From Melieria omissa (taxonomy: Eukaryota; Arthropoda; Insecta; Diptera; Ulidiidae): a stretch of DNA of 64,000 bases. Made by a program: the position numbers and the translations under genes. The notes below the pieces were generated by a model. It was given only the letters and a program-made list of their open reading frames with translations, had not been told where the DNA came from and did not search any database. Shown piece by piece: positions 32,156 to 43,125 of the stretch; positions within the stretch are counted from its first letter, which is position 1; each line of letters opens with the position of its first letter. The stretch spans positions 1,798,001 to 1,862,000 of the forward strand of contig OZ020270.1 of the NCBI GenBank assembly GCA_963971225.1, given 5' to 3'.

Positions 32156-32850
32156 CACGGAAAAACCTCAGAAATGATCTGTACGGAGTAAAGAATTTTA
32201 ATATCTTCACAGATCACCAACCTTTAACGTTTGCAGTGTCAGATCGCAATCCAAACGCAAAAATTAAGCGTTGGAAAGCTTTCATCGATGAACATAATGC
32301 CAACATCTTTTACAAGCCGGGGAAGGAAAATTATGTCGCTGATGCGTTATCACGACAACACATCCACATCCTAGAAGACGATGCACGGTCCGACATTGCC
32401 ACAATACACAGCGAACAATCACTCACCTACACTATCGAATCGACTGACAAACCTGTCAACTGCTTTCGAAATCAAATAATAATAGAAGAAAGCGGGGTAT
32501 CCTCGGATCGTACTGTTATTATGTTTGGAAGAAAAACCCGACATCTCATACATTTCTCGGAGAGAGAAACGCTAATTGAGAGGATATGTGATGTTGTAAA
32601 AAAGGATGTAGTAAATGCAATTTACTGTGAATTACCAATATTAGCATTCGTGCAGCATAAACTGGTAGAAACATTCCCGACGACAACATTTCGCCATACT
32701 AAACGAATGGTAACGGACATTTTAGACAGAAACAAGCAGAGGGAGATAGTTGTTGCAGAGCACAATAGAGCCCATAGGGCCGCGCAGGAAAACGTAAAAC
32801 AAATTTTGCAGGACTATTTTTTTTCCAAAAATTACCCAATTAGCAAATGA
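32156..32850 (+). pseudogene. Gypsy pol: end of RNase H and integrase N-terminus
   Basis: The frame 32236-32850 contains FYKPGKENYVADALSRQ (RNase H end, about 32310-32360) and, near its end, HNRAHRAAQENVKQIL, the His-His half of the integrase zinc-binding domain. The frame breaks near 32820. Confidence 0.75.
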
Positions 32851-33638
32851 GGTTGTTGCGAATTGTAAAGTTTGCCAGAGAGCAAAATATGACCGCCACC
32901 CGCAGAAACAGGTACTTTGAGAGACGCCAATCCATTCACGTGTGGGCGAAATCTTGCATATTGATACTTATATTCTCAACCGACAAGAAATATTTCCTTA
33001 CTTGCGTGGACAAATTTTCGAAGTTTGCGATTGTCCAACCCATTGCCTCTCGAACAATAATGGACGTACAATCGGCAATTTTGCAGCTTATGAATTTCTA
33101 CCATCGTACTACAACAATATATTGTGACAACGAACCCTCTATAAAATCCGAAACAATAAAATCAGTTTTAAGTAACAGATATAACATCCAACTTGTAAAC
33201 GCACCGCCACTCCATAGTACTTCGAATGGACAAGTTGAAAGGTTCCATGGCACTCTTGTTGAAATCGCGCGGTGTCTGAAGGTTGAAAGGAGTATCAATG
33301 ACACGGTCGATGCGATACTTCAAGCAACCATAGAGTACAACAGAACAATCCATTCAGTTGCGGATAACCGACCTATTGACATAATTCATTCGTCCTCCCC
33401 AGAACTTGATGCGGATATAAGAGATAGAGTTCTTAAGGCTCAAAATACTCAGATGCAAAGGTTAAACGAAGTAAGACGAAACAGGAACTTCGAAGTGGGA
33501 GACAAGGTGCTTGTAAAATCAAATAGGGGACTGGGAAATAAACTCACACCCTTATACGTTGAGGAAACTGTAGATGCCGACTTGGGGACAACGGTCTTAA
33601 TAAAAGGGAGGGTGGTCAATAAGGACAATTTGAGGTAA
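32830..33638 (+). pseudogene. Gypsy pol: integrase core and C-terminal domain
   Basis: The Cys-Cys half of the zinc domain lies near 32855 in a frame different from the preceding His-His half. The first catalytic Asp (in GEILHIDTY, 32942 onward) is again in a different frame from the 32847-33638 frame, which carries the second Asp (CDNEPSI, 33126) and the Glu (NGQVERF, 33237), about 36 residues apart. A C-terminal domain with FEVGDKVLVKS (33490) follows. At least two frameshifts therefore break the integrase. Confidence 0.8.
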
Positions 33639-33758
33639 ATTTTAAATTGTCTCTCTTTGACATTTCAGGATTGTGATTGCACTTCTTCTCGTCACGGGGA
33701 CGACGGCCAAACTTACTGACTACTCTAACGCGGACTACATTCCAGTTATGGACGGGGC

Positions 33759-34649
33759 GTGATAGTTTGGAAGGACTTCCAATACTTAAAACATACGACG
33801 AATCTAACAATGTACGCAGAGATGCCAAGGGAAACAGAAAACTTAAGCAACCAGTTTCCCCGGTCACATATGAGACAGATACTGGACGTGGATATACGGC
33901 ACATAAGAGCACTCATAGCAACAGTGAGCATCCACCATCGCCACGCTAGGAGTATTAACATATTAGGTACTGCTCTAAAGGTAGTAGCTGGAACGCCAGA
34001 CTTTGACGATTTTGAAAAAATAAAATTTACGCAACAAGAGCTCATTGAATCTGAAAATAGACAAATAAATATTAACACAAAAACACAAGAACAAATAAAC
34101 AAGCTAACGGACGCCGTAAATCGTTTGATAAAAAATTCGAATGCCAAACAAATAAATACGGAGCATTTACACGAAACCTTGCTCTCGAGAAATAGGATAC
34201 TAATTTCGGAACTCGAAGTGTTGATGCTATCGGTCACGCTCACAAAGATTGGAATAATTGACCCCGCGATTTTAGACTCAAACGATTTGAAAAACATCAT
34301 CAATGAGAGCTCTACAAATATTACTATAACAGATTTAATGGAAATAGCCCATGTCAAAGTTTTGTTAGATAATAATTTTTTACACTTTATTATTAAGTAT
34401 CCTAAGCCAGACTTAGTATGTAAGAAAATAATCTTGTATCCCGTTCAGCATAACAATACCATCCTTAACTTTGCTGATGGAAATAATATAGCAGACTGCA
34501 GTGGTCGGGTGATGTCGATTGGAAATTGCAGCAGCACGCTTACAACAACATTCTGCAAGAAATTGCCCTACACGACATGCGCACAACAACTGCATTCTGG
34601 CGGTACCGCACATTGCACTACTCGTCCCAGAAGCTGTAACGGTCATTGA
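33759..34649 (+). pseudogene. Gypsy env, 5' part (insect endogenous retrovirus)
   Basis: A 296-codon open frame placed where errantivirus env is expected. Features visible: a basic RHAR site near 33940 that could be a furin-type cleavage site followed by a glycine-containing stretch, a long helical/coiled-coil-like segment (about 34030-34140), and a cysteine-rich end. The frame closes at 34649 before a membrane anchor. Env would be the entry protein of this group; here it is broken. Confidence 0.65.
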
Positions 34650-35151
34650 CGACGGCGTTATCATCATCAACGACGAAACCGTTGCGATCAGGGCTGGCAG
34701 TGGCTAAAAGCAGACGGTAGCTGGGACGTTTCTCTTCACCTTTGAGGACGAGGTCAGGGTCAATGGCTCCTTATACCGGAACCTGAAGAGCTACGTAAAG
34801 AAAGCTCCAGGCCCAGCAGCGTCAGCGCGCATCAATATAACGGGTCACCAGGAAATACTGAGTCTGCCACACCTGCAGAGGCTGAATATGGAGAATTTGC
34901 GACACATCGGCGAAATCGAAAAGGGATTGACTAAGTGGCCTATAATATCTGGTTTGGCTGTTACTATCCTTTTGGTCGTTTGCTACGCCTCGCTCCAGCT
35001 TTACAAGAAATACCGGAGGAATGGAAGGCAACGCGATATTCAAATTGTTATCGATGGTCTCCAGAAGTCCGAGGACGTCCTTCACTTGAACGAGGGAGGA
35101 GTTAACACGACCACCCATCAACAAAGTTGCCAAGCCAAACACACATCGTAA
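34650..35151 (+). pseudogene. Gypsy env, 3' part with membrane anchor, out of frame
   Basis: Env wording continues after the break in shifted frames. The last (34888-35151) contains a hydrophobic stretch of about 20 residues (about 34940-35000) followed by basic residues, as expected for a transmembrane anchor and short tail, and runs into the 3' LTR. At least one frameshift separates it from the 5' part. Confidence 0.6.
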
Positions 35152-35495
35152 ACGTTGGCTGAGGTGCGGCTTCAGCAGTTCTTGCGGGCGTCGCACCGCA
35201 GCGCTAGCTTTGGCTGACGGCAATGTTGCGGGCATTGCTCCGCGACCGATAATGCGCCATCAGCAATTCTTGCGGACGTCGCACTGCAGCGCCAGCTTTG
35301 GCTGACGACAATGTTGCGGGCATTGCACCGACGCTGACCTAATTAACCGATATCGCGTGGTCAGCATATTTGGGGTGTTGGGAGAGCTTTAGCTTTAAGC
35401 AAAATTGTAAGTAGTAGTTAGTTGGTGACGGAAAATAAAGGAACTCGGCTCGCAGTCGCGACCGAAGTAAAACTCAAAAACTCTTTGTGATAATT
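35100..35495 (+). repeat. 3' LTR of gypsy provirus
   Basis: Same length as the 5' LTR (396 bp), with seven substitutions seen: for example CACCCATC against CACCCAGC, CACACATC against CACGCACC, and GAGAGCTTT against GAGAGGTTT. Preceded by a purine-rich GAGGGAGG that would serve as polypurine tract. Followed by the TATA duplication. Confidence 0.92.
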
Positions 35496-35499
35496 TATA

Positions 35500-36552
35500 C
35501 ATTTGACTCCCCATATAAGGTTTAATTTCAGATGACCATAATTTTTAATTTAATAGAGTTTGTCAAGATGGACGTAAAAAAAATAGTCGCAATAGTTTTT
35601 TTAATACATGTGAATTACATTCATTCCAAACAATTTAGCATTTTGAAAGATTTTTGACAAAAAACTCTAATATCCGTGATATAAAGGTAAGAAAAAAAGC
35701 GTGCTCAAGGTTTGATCGCAAGGTTTATTTTCAAGTTGACTTTAACAACACATCAAAATTATTTTAATTTAACATTTTTTAATTAACATAGTGTTTAAAA
35801 AACAATTACAGCCAAAATTGAACTGTCCGTTTATTTTTCAATTCCATATGTACAAAGGTTTCCTTAAAGCTAATTTCTTACAAACAGAGTATAGCAACAA
35901 TAGGAATGGGGGTGATCTTACATTACAATGATGCAATAGAGCGAGATAAACATATAAAACTTATTGTAATACAAACATATTGTATACCAGTTTAAGCTTA
36001 GAGGTTTCCCAGCAAGACGGCCGTAACCGAAGCACTAACACTTTTACGAAATTTTGGACTTACACTGATACAAAGGCAAATAAATTCCCATTTATTTTCC
36101 TAAGAGCAAAAGAGATACTGGTGCTTTTTAAAACAAGCACGTGTTAGAATGAGATAGCAAACATTTGTAAACGAAATGTTTGAATGTTGCAAATAAAATA
36201 TTTCAAGCATATTTTGACTCAAAGTTTCTTTTGTGCTCATAAATTTGTAAAAATTCAACACTGATCAGAGCTAAGTGAAACAACAATATTTTATATTCAC
36301 GCAAAATACATGCATAAGAGTGAAACAAAAACATTCCCAATAATCAGGTGGTTGTCGAGCTTGGACGTGCGCGCCATTTGTGAAATTTGCAGGTGCAGTG
36401 TGAATCTTAATTTGTGAATTTTGTGAAATTTGTGAAAGTTGGCGAACTTAAACTTAAAGAAAGGAACAAAAAGGAAACCAGAAAATCGAAGATAAGTATA
36501 TATGTATATTTATTAAATTAACAACTTTTACGTTATACGTATCTTTCTTGAA
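35500..36552. other. AT-rich stretch, nothing recognised
   Basis: About 1 kb of AT-rich DNA with short frames only. A GTGAAATTTGTG-like phrase is repeated near 36380-36440. It may hold the promoter of the transposon ORF that starts at 36553, but nothing specific can be shown. Confidence 0.5.
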
Positions 36553-37161
36553 ATGAAGAGAAAAACCTTTTCTAATTGCATTAGCAAGGAAAAAAAGGTT
36601 TTTCAAGAAAATGTAGAAAAGTATAGGAAATTAAATGAACTTGTTGGACCTATTGAATGCTCTGCAAGTTCCTCTAGCAGCGATAATAGGGATAGGTCTT
36701 GTTTCGGTTCACGCGGAGCGGTGGAAATAAATACGCCGTGGTTTGGGTGTTTATTCCGTGACGTATGAATAACAAGTAACAGAGTGTACACAAAACATTA
36801 AACGATACGACCGGCTGAAGCCGGGGAGCAGAAAATAGGGGGAACATAAGTACACAAGGAGAAGGAAAGATTAGGATTAGTGATGGGATCGACGAATCAC
36901 TAATACAGCACATCTGTACATCTGTACAGGTCTGAAGATGAACTTTCCACCAATAGTTCACTTCAGAATTTGAATGCGGACAGAAATGAAAATTCCAAAT
37001 GTTTTGAGGTTAAGTCTTGGGCAGTTCGCAACAATATTTCCCAAAACGCCTTGGATGATCTCCTTCGGACTTTGCATAGAGTGGGGGTGACCGATTTGCC
37101 ACTGTCAGCAAAAACTCTTCTTGGAACTCGAAGAAATAAAGTGGAAAAAAAGTGGATATAA
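36553..37161 (+). pseudogene. Transposon-derived ORF (N-terminal part), split by a solo LTR
   Basis: An ATG at 36553 opens a basic protein (MKRKTFSNCISKEKKVFQ, then a serine-rich patch). If the LTR at 36700-36928 and one copy of its 5-bp duplication are set aside, the frame continues without a stop into the frame ending at 37161, which has VKSWAVRNNISQNALDDLL and LPLSAKTLLGTRRN. The latter wording resembles, from memory, the N-terminal region of a widespread insect transposon-associated protein of unclear superfamily. The product stops early (37159), so only the start of such a protein is here. Confidence 0.55.
36700..36928 (+). mobile_element. Solo LTR, BEL-like, inside the ORF
   Basis: TGTTTCGGTTCACG to CATCTGTACA, 229 bp with TG...CA ends. 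A perfect 5-bp target duplication GGTCT flanks it (36695-36699 and 36929-36933). A relative in opposite orientation is at 16859-17082. AATAAA occurs at 36727. Confidence 0.85.
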
Positions 37162-37208
37162 ATTTATATGTATTTACATATACAGGCGTCAACAATGGGA
37201 ATGTGATA

Positions 37209-37707
37209 CAGTAGCGACTCGGTAAAAGCAACCGATTAATGACAGGGGTAGTTGCAACTACCGAGTTTGTTGCAATTATCGAGTCTAAATTTTTGTATGA
37301 AAATTTGCAAATTTCACAAAGTCGTATAAGGGTTTCATTAGAATTCATTATTATTTTATTCATATTTTGTTGTATTACAAAAAAATAGAACTTAAACTAA
37401 TCACATTCATTGTGTTTAAGAAAAATCAAACAGAAACAAGAACTCCAAACATTTCTTAAAAAGGCTTTAATTAACAAAAGAGTTTGATAACAATTTAGTT
37501 TACTGATTTAAAGAAACTAGAGAGAGAAACGGGACATCAACTGACACTCTACTCCACAAAAAGAAAATAAGACGAAGAAAAAGTTGCGATTATTGAGGTT
37601 TTTTCGGCAGCAGTTGCTTTTACTGAGTCTATAATGTATAAAATTCGGTGGTTGCGATAATCGAGGAGTTGCGCAAATCGAGGGTTGCTTTTACCGAGTC
37701 GCTACTG
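37209..37707. mobile_element. pogo/Tigger-like MITE
   Basis: Perfect 25-bp inverted ends begin CAGTAGCGACTCGGTAAAAG and end with its complement, flanked by TA (37207-37208 and 37708-37709). CAGT... ends and TA target point to the pogo branch of Tc1/mariner. Length is 499 bp and no transposase frame is seen. Sub-terminal GTTGCAATTATCGAG-type repeats occur inside both ends. Confidence 0.88.
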
Positions 37708-37757
37708 TAATACAATTATAATTACAATTTTTGAATGGAAGGAATGGAGATGAATAT

Positions 37758-38180
37758 TGTTACGAAATTCCACAGTTCGTTATCGACGGTTCGTTTTGAT
37801 TGTATTTGAAAATAAAACAACTTCAGTTATCCAGCGCAACGTAGTCAAAACTAACAATCGCTTTATTTACAAATTTGCACTTGTTCTACTTTACACTACT
37901 ACTATTGCATGTTTCCCCATTGCTTGCTCAACACAGACTCGACTCATTGCGCTGCACGCTGCTGCTTTTATACCAGTTTTCTTATCGCGCCGAAGTTTCT
38001 TGCAACTTCTAATTGGAAAGCCCTCGACCATTCTCGCACAGCCCATTTCTTCGAGAACCATCCTTGCCATATCGGACTATACAAGCGAATTTATAACAGT
38101 TTTGCTGTACTTCAAAGTACATGCCTAAAAGTATGCTTGCAAAAGCGTTCATGCACAGCAAAGAGTGCCTTTTCATTTCA
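37758..38180. mobile_element. Solo LTR, TGTTACGA family, copy 2
   Basis: TGTTACGAAATT to TTTCATTTCA, 423 bp, flanked by ATAT (37754-37757 and 38181-38184). Closely related to the copies at 5761 and 40891. Confidence 0.8.
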
Positions 38181-38353
38181 ATATGCAGAAATGAGTAAAG
38201 GAAGACAGCGATTATATGTGATTATAGTTATATACATGGTACATAGGTACGCATAACGCTATCAGGCATGGCCAACTACTACAATAACGGTACCAGGCAT
38301 GGCCAACTGATACAATACCAAACAATACATTAAAAAAGATAGTTATACGAAAT

Positions 38354-40327
38354 TTAGTCGGAATCAGTATCTTCGCCATATTCTGGTTCCGCTAACAACC
38401 CAATAACTTCATTAGTTAATGGTCGCCCCTTTGTCTTAGTATCTTTGCGCAAACTGCATATAAACGGGTCTGACGATATGCGCAATCTGTGCAACAAATC
38501 CGAGTTGCTTTCAATTCGTGATGTTTTTCTAGTGAAATGTTCGCGATAATATTTTGCATCTTTATTTCTCGATTCCTGAGCTTCTTCAGACAGTTGACCG
38601 ATGGGAAGATTACAAGACGCAAATATATCTCTCAAATGAAAAAGAATTTTATGCACACTCACTGGCATATTGTACCATGCATATTTTGATAGGTACAGTT
38701 CCCTTGTCTCTGTGGCATAGTGGTCGAAAGCTGAAGAATTTATTTTATATAAGAATATATATATATAGTATGAAACCTTCTCAATAGATTTATAACTATG
38801 CCTGTTACGTCTGAGGTTATTTCAAAATCCCCATAAATCTTCTTGCCGTGTTGCCATAATTTGTATTTCCTGCTTTTTGTTTAGGCATATCGATTAAAAG
38901 ACCAACTTCTTTCCTGAATCTATTTTGAATGTATTATTTTTTCTTTCCCATCTTGTTTCTATTTTCTTCGCCCCGTACGCACCATGTCTTCATTTCTATT
39001 CGATAAGCGATGAGAAGCATACACTCCATACATCCTATCCCCGAATGTAATGGAGAAATTCCAAACGCAAGCATGCTTTGGTCAACTTTTCGCTCCGATA
39101 AGGCACTCAAATTATTCATATCCTTCGATGAAGCCCCACATATGTAACACTTCTGATATGACGTATATGCCGTCAGGGCATTGCAAACTTTTCCGTCAAT
39201 CATGCACAATATAAACGTACTTTTCAGTTTGAAGTTTAGTGTGCCAGTTTGAATTGTTGTTGGATGCAGATCCGAAATTTGGTCTTTGACGTATTTCACC
39301 CCCCTTCAAATAACAACTCGAGTTTCTTTTGTAAATATAAATTTAATCGGCCGACAATATCTCGTAGAAGAAGGAGCGGGATTATTCCATATTATAATCT
39401 TTTGGTTATTAAATTTTTTATACATTTGAAGGACTACTAGTGAAAAAAAAACCTACTATTATCTGATTGGTTTTCTTCCGCAATTTTTTGTTTGTAGTTG
39501 CTATGCTCAACGCCATCGCACCCCCACTTTATAATAGCATTTACTTCTTCAATTTCGGAAAATGAAAGTAATACTTCATCTTGTGCAGAACACAATATCT
39601 TTAAAGTATGATCAATAAGCGATTGCAATTTAATTTCAGTATAAGTTTCCGTGACCGTTATTTGTTCAGGATAGCATAAAACCTCTGATTTTGTTACACA
39701 GTTATATGAAGGACACATCTTTTTGCTTATTTCTAAAGTGTTTTGCCGTATCGAGTTATGTGTGGAAAGATTTGCATCAACTATCATTGCAAGTGCTTGG
39801 TCTGGTGACAAACTTTTAGTATTTTCAACGGAAAATCGTGATTTTTTTAAAGCAGTTCCTCTTGATGGGGAACTCGTGGACAACTCTTCAAATATTTTTG
39901 CAGAATTTCTTTTTCCGGACAATCTAAGCTTCATTTCCGCTGCCATTAACAATTGGTCGTTATCAGTATTACTCATGAGTTCCTTGGCTTTTCGTTTTTT
40001 GGAGCGCAAAGAAGATTCAGAAAAGTGTTTTTTTTTGCCTTCCCTTCTCGGAAGTCTCACGAGAAGTACACGGCCCAACATCAAGAATAAAATCTGATAA
40101 GTCTAAATTTTTCGAAAGCCAGTCAAAGTTGTTTTTAAGGAAAGGCTATTTGTTCGGCTAGAATGTGCCCATCTTGAGCGAAAACTATAACAGAGTTTCT
40201 TTACACAGGATTTTAATTTAGACGGGACAACATCTTTTCCAAACAAACTCAAAATATATTTAAAAACTGCATGACTTTTATTTGTTTCCTTGGAAACATC
40301 GAAAAGTTCACTTCGCGGAACTGCCAT
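38354..40327 (-). pseudogene. RAG1/Transib-like transposase, decayed
   Basis: Reading 40327 down to 38354 across several frameshifts gives a protein whose landmarks line up with the RAG1 core as I remember it: IIKWGCDGVEHS near 39525 (first catalytic Asp), FILCMIDGKVCNAL near 39200 (second Asp) followed by CYICGAS (zinc-binding-type CxxC), NTNYGNTARRFM near 38840 (RAG1 has a GN-ARK-M phrase here), and MPVSVHKILFH then LPIGQLSEEAQESRNKD near 38590 (Glu). The N-terminal part (40327-39437) holds HFSESSLRSKKRKAKELM. Stops and shifts, for example near 40085, 39300 and 38930, rule out function. RAG2-like sequence and terminal repeats were not found. Confidence 0.7.
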
Positions 40328-40890
40328 GTTTGATTGGCTGTGAACAAAATTGGAGCTAAACGGGGCAAGAATTGATTGCAGAATCTGAAACTAGGCACAT
40401 TTTTCATTAATGTGGTTATAAACATCACATGGAACTCTACGGAACTCTATAAGTTTTACTCTATTAAAAAAATAAACAATATTGGGAATCACCCCATTTT
40501 TAGTAACCAGCTATTTTAATCGATAAAAAATTAAAATAAATTAATGAAAGCTTTAAAAACTTACCGGAGTTTGCACAAAATATTTAAGTAACTAAAATCT
40601 AAAAGATTTGTGTAAAAATATTTCCGACAGAAAAATTATGGGACTGTACACTTCACAAAAAATCTCACATTGAGAAAAGTGTTTTTGCGCTTGTCGCAGT
40701 GAGACAAATTCGATAACGGTTCTCATGCTAACTGTTGTTTTTTGTTTTGCTTTGAGTTTATATTCGTAACATTTGTGATTAAAAGAAGAGTTTGGCACGC
40801 GTAATTAAGTGAGGGAATTTCTTAAACCATTTTAGTGTCTGATAAAAAATTAATTAAAATGGAGGTTGATGATGTGAGTTAATATAATAT
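40328..40890. other. Flank upstream of the RAG1-like pseudogene
   Basis: AT-rich, short frames only. It may contain the 5' end of the element; a CACATTGAGAAAAGTG phrase near 40668 is only loosely like a Transib/RSS heptamer and is not claimed as one. Confidence 0.4.
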
Positions 40891-41298
40891 TGTTACGAAA
40901 ATCTCAAGTTTTCCCAGGTTCGTTTGTGTTTGAAAATAAAACAACATCAGTTATTCAGCGCAACGTAGTCAAAACTAACAATCGCTTCATTTACGAATTT
41001 ACACTTGTTCTACTTTACACTACTACTATTGCATGATTCCCCATTGCTTGCTCAACACAGACTCGACTCTCTGCGCTGCACACTGCTGCTTTTATACCAG
41101 TTTTCTTATCGCACCGAAGTTTCTTGCAACTTCCAATTGGAAAATGCTCGATCATTCTCGCACAGCCCCTTTCTCACGAACCTTGCCATATCGGACTATA
41201 CCAAGCGAATTATACCAGTTTGCCGTACTTAACAGTGCATGCCTAAAAGTATGCTTGCAAAAGCGTTCATGCACAGCACAGAGTGCCTTTTCGTTTCA
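40891..41298. mobile_element. Solo LTR, TGTTACGA family, copy 3
   Basis: TGTTACGAAAATC to TTTTCGTTTCA, 408 bp, flanked by ATAT (40887-40890 and 41299-41302). Shorter than the other copies because of small internal deletions (for example near 40920 and 41175). Confidence 0.8.
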
Positions 41299-41386
41299 AT
41301 ATATTTAAATAAATAATTTAAATGCAATATTGATGTACACTAGTCAGAATAAGTTTGCGTACAGGCAAGCCAAAATTATGTTATGA

Positions 41387-42462
41387 CTAGCTGGGCCCCG
41401 CGGCTTCGCATGCAAGCTCACTTCTTTCACCCGATACAAATTTTGAACGCATTGTTGACCCGTCAGATTTTGATTAAAAAAAAAAACATATGTCTATTAT
41501 CTTTGATGTCAAGTGGTTCTAAAAACTATGAAGTCAAAAGGCCCTTTTAATCATGAGTTTTCACATTTATTCTAAACAAATTCTTAACCCTTAGTCTACC
41601 ACGGTAGATATGGATATGAATATGAAAAGCAGATTTGAATTATTTCCCGATTGAAGTGCTTTTTGTCTAAGTTTGAAGTCAAAAGGACCAATAAATCGTG
41701 TTTCTCCATACAAACCCAAACCCATTGTTGACCCGTTAGATTTTGATTTTCAAAAACAGTGAAAAACACGTGTCAAATTATTTCTCACTTAGAGTATTTT
41801 CACAAAGTTTGAAGTCCGTGGCCCCATTAATTCATGTTTTTTACAGTTTCGCCATACAAACTTTTAACCGGTCGTTAACCCCGTCCGATTTTAATATTCG
41901 GAAAAAATGAAAAACACATATCGAGTTATTTTACATTTGAAGTACTTTCACCAAGTTTCAAGTCAAAAGGCTCAAACAAATTTGTTTCTCCATACATACT
42001 TTTAACGCGTCGTTGATCCAGCTAGATTTCGATTTTGAAAATAATGAGAAACGCGTGTATAATTTTTTTTATTTCAAGTATTTTTAAAATTTTTGAAGTC
42101 AATGGGCCTATCGGTTCACGTTTTTTTCGAGTCTACCCTTAAACAAATCTTTACCCATTGTTGGTCCAGTTAAATTTTGATTTTCGAAAAATTATAAAAT
42201 ACGTGTCGAATTATTTTAGGTTTAGAGTAGTTTCAGGAAGTTCGAAATCAATATGTCTCTTAAATCAATTTTCTTCATACAACACCTTAACACATGTTTT
42301 GCCCCTTTACACCCCGAATTTCAAAAATCCCGTGTAAGAGCAGGTTAATTTTTCAAGATGTACCTACAGTTAAAATTTCATGTTTGTAGCTTCAGCGGTT
42401 TGGGCTGAGCGATGATGAATCAATCAATCAATCAGTCAGTCAGTTAGGGCAAACAATCTATG
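41387..42462 (-). mobile_element. Helitron-like element, minus strand (3' part)
   Basis: On the minus strand the sequence ends GCGGGGCCCAGCTAG followed by T (plus-strand positions 41387-41390), a Helitron 3' terminus with a CCGCGG hairpin just inside. The body is five or so degenerate units of about 130 bp carrying GTTGACCCGT-AGATTTTGAT and ACACGTGTCAAATTATTT wording. The region AATCAATCAATCAGTCAGTCAG at 42418-42442, next to GGGCAAA, resembles the 5' end of insect Helitrons I recall. A mariner insertion at 42463 interrupts it. Confidence 0.6.
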
Positions 42463-42569
42463 TACAGGGTAGGCCATTTAAAGTGGAAGCATCTGGTAAC
42501 CCTATAACTTTTGACAGAGCTGTCAGATCGACTAATGACATAGCGCGTCATTCCAAGACAATTTATACC

Positions 42570-42628
42570 ATGGAACAGTACACTCCAAAAGAAAATGGTT
42601 TGGATGACTTTTGGTTTCAACAAGACGG
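42570..42628 (+). pseudogene. Mariner transposase, N-terminal scrap before the insert
   Basis: MEQYTPKENG is joined to LDDFWFQQDG, whose Asp is the second catalytic residue of mariner-type transposases. The frame is broken at the last G codon by the insert and resumes at 46867. Confidence 0.7.
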
Positions 42629-43125
42629 CTGCGATGTTTGTGGTCGTTGTCAAGAGAGTCCTCTTCTCCTGAACATCTTCGCAGCTGGTGGTCATAAAGC
42701 TTTTTCATAAATTTTGTTCATCAAAACCGCGTTCAAGTTGGTGGTAATAACGAAAAGTCGCCCAAATCCTTTTTCTGAGAAGCAGCCCCAAACATGGACC
42801 TTAACTGGGACTTTAACAATTCGTTGGAGCAATCGGTTGATGGCGGCACACCAAGATCGATTTATGCTACTATTTGCCCAAAATTAGGATTCATCCGTGA
42901 ATATTACATTATTCCAATTCTGATCTGAATTGGCCTAAGCCCAGGCAAGCCGTTTTTGAACGTGCGATGATGAGAGCAACTTTGTTTTCAAAGAGCTCCG
43001 GTATTTAACGTCGTTAGTTCTAAAACGTCCTCGAATCGTCTCTTTTAATATTTGAACACCAGTTTTCTCTAAAACTGCTTTAGCTTTACGCAACGATAAG
43101 CCCGGCTATGTCGGAAACAAATCAA
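42629..43125 (-). pseudogene. Tc1 transposase fragment in block A
   Basis: Truncated copy of the Tc1 pseudogene at 49745-50600. On the minus strand it shows NVIFTDES near 42905, VKVHVWGCFSEKGFG near 42790 and ends abruptly at the block edge within the DND-KH motif. Stops are present. Confidence 0.85.

Larger units (their letters stand above)
28384..35495 (+). mobile_element. Errantivirus-type gypsy provirus, full length but mutated
   Basis: Two 396-bp LTRs (28384-28779 and 35100-35495) flank gag, pol and env remnants. The target duplication TATA (28380-28383 and 35496-35499) matches errantivirus preference. The PBS TGGCGCCCAACTCG fits a lysine-type tRNA. I count 7 differences between the LTRs (about 1.8 percent). 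Internal regions hold numerous stops and frameshifts, so it cannot express intact proteins. Total length is 7112 bp, normal for the group. This is an insect endogenous retrovirus. Confidence 0.92.

Noticed and set aside
33746..34357. 203-codon minus-strand frame across env
   Set aside because: A shadow of the env frame on the other strand, with no independent motifs.
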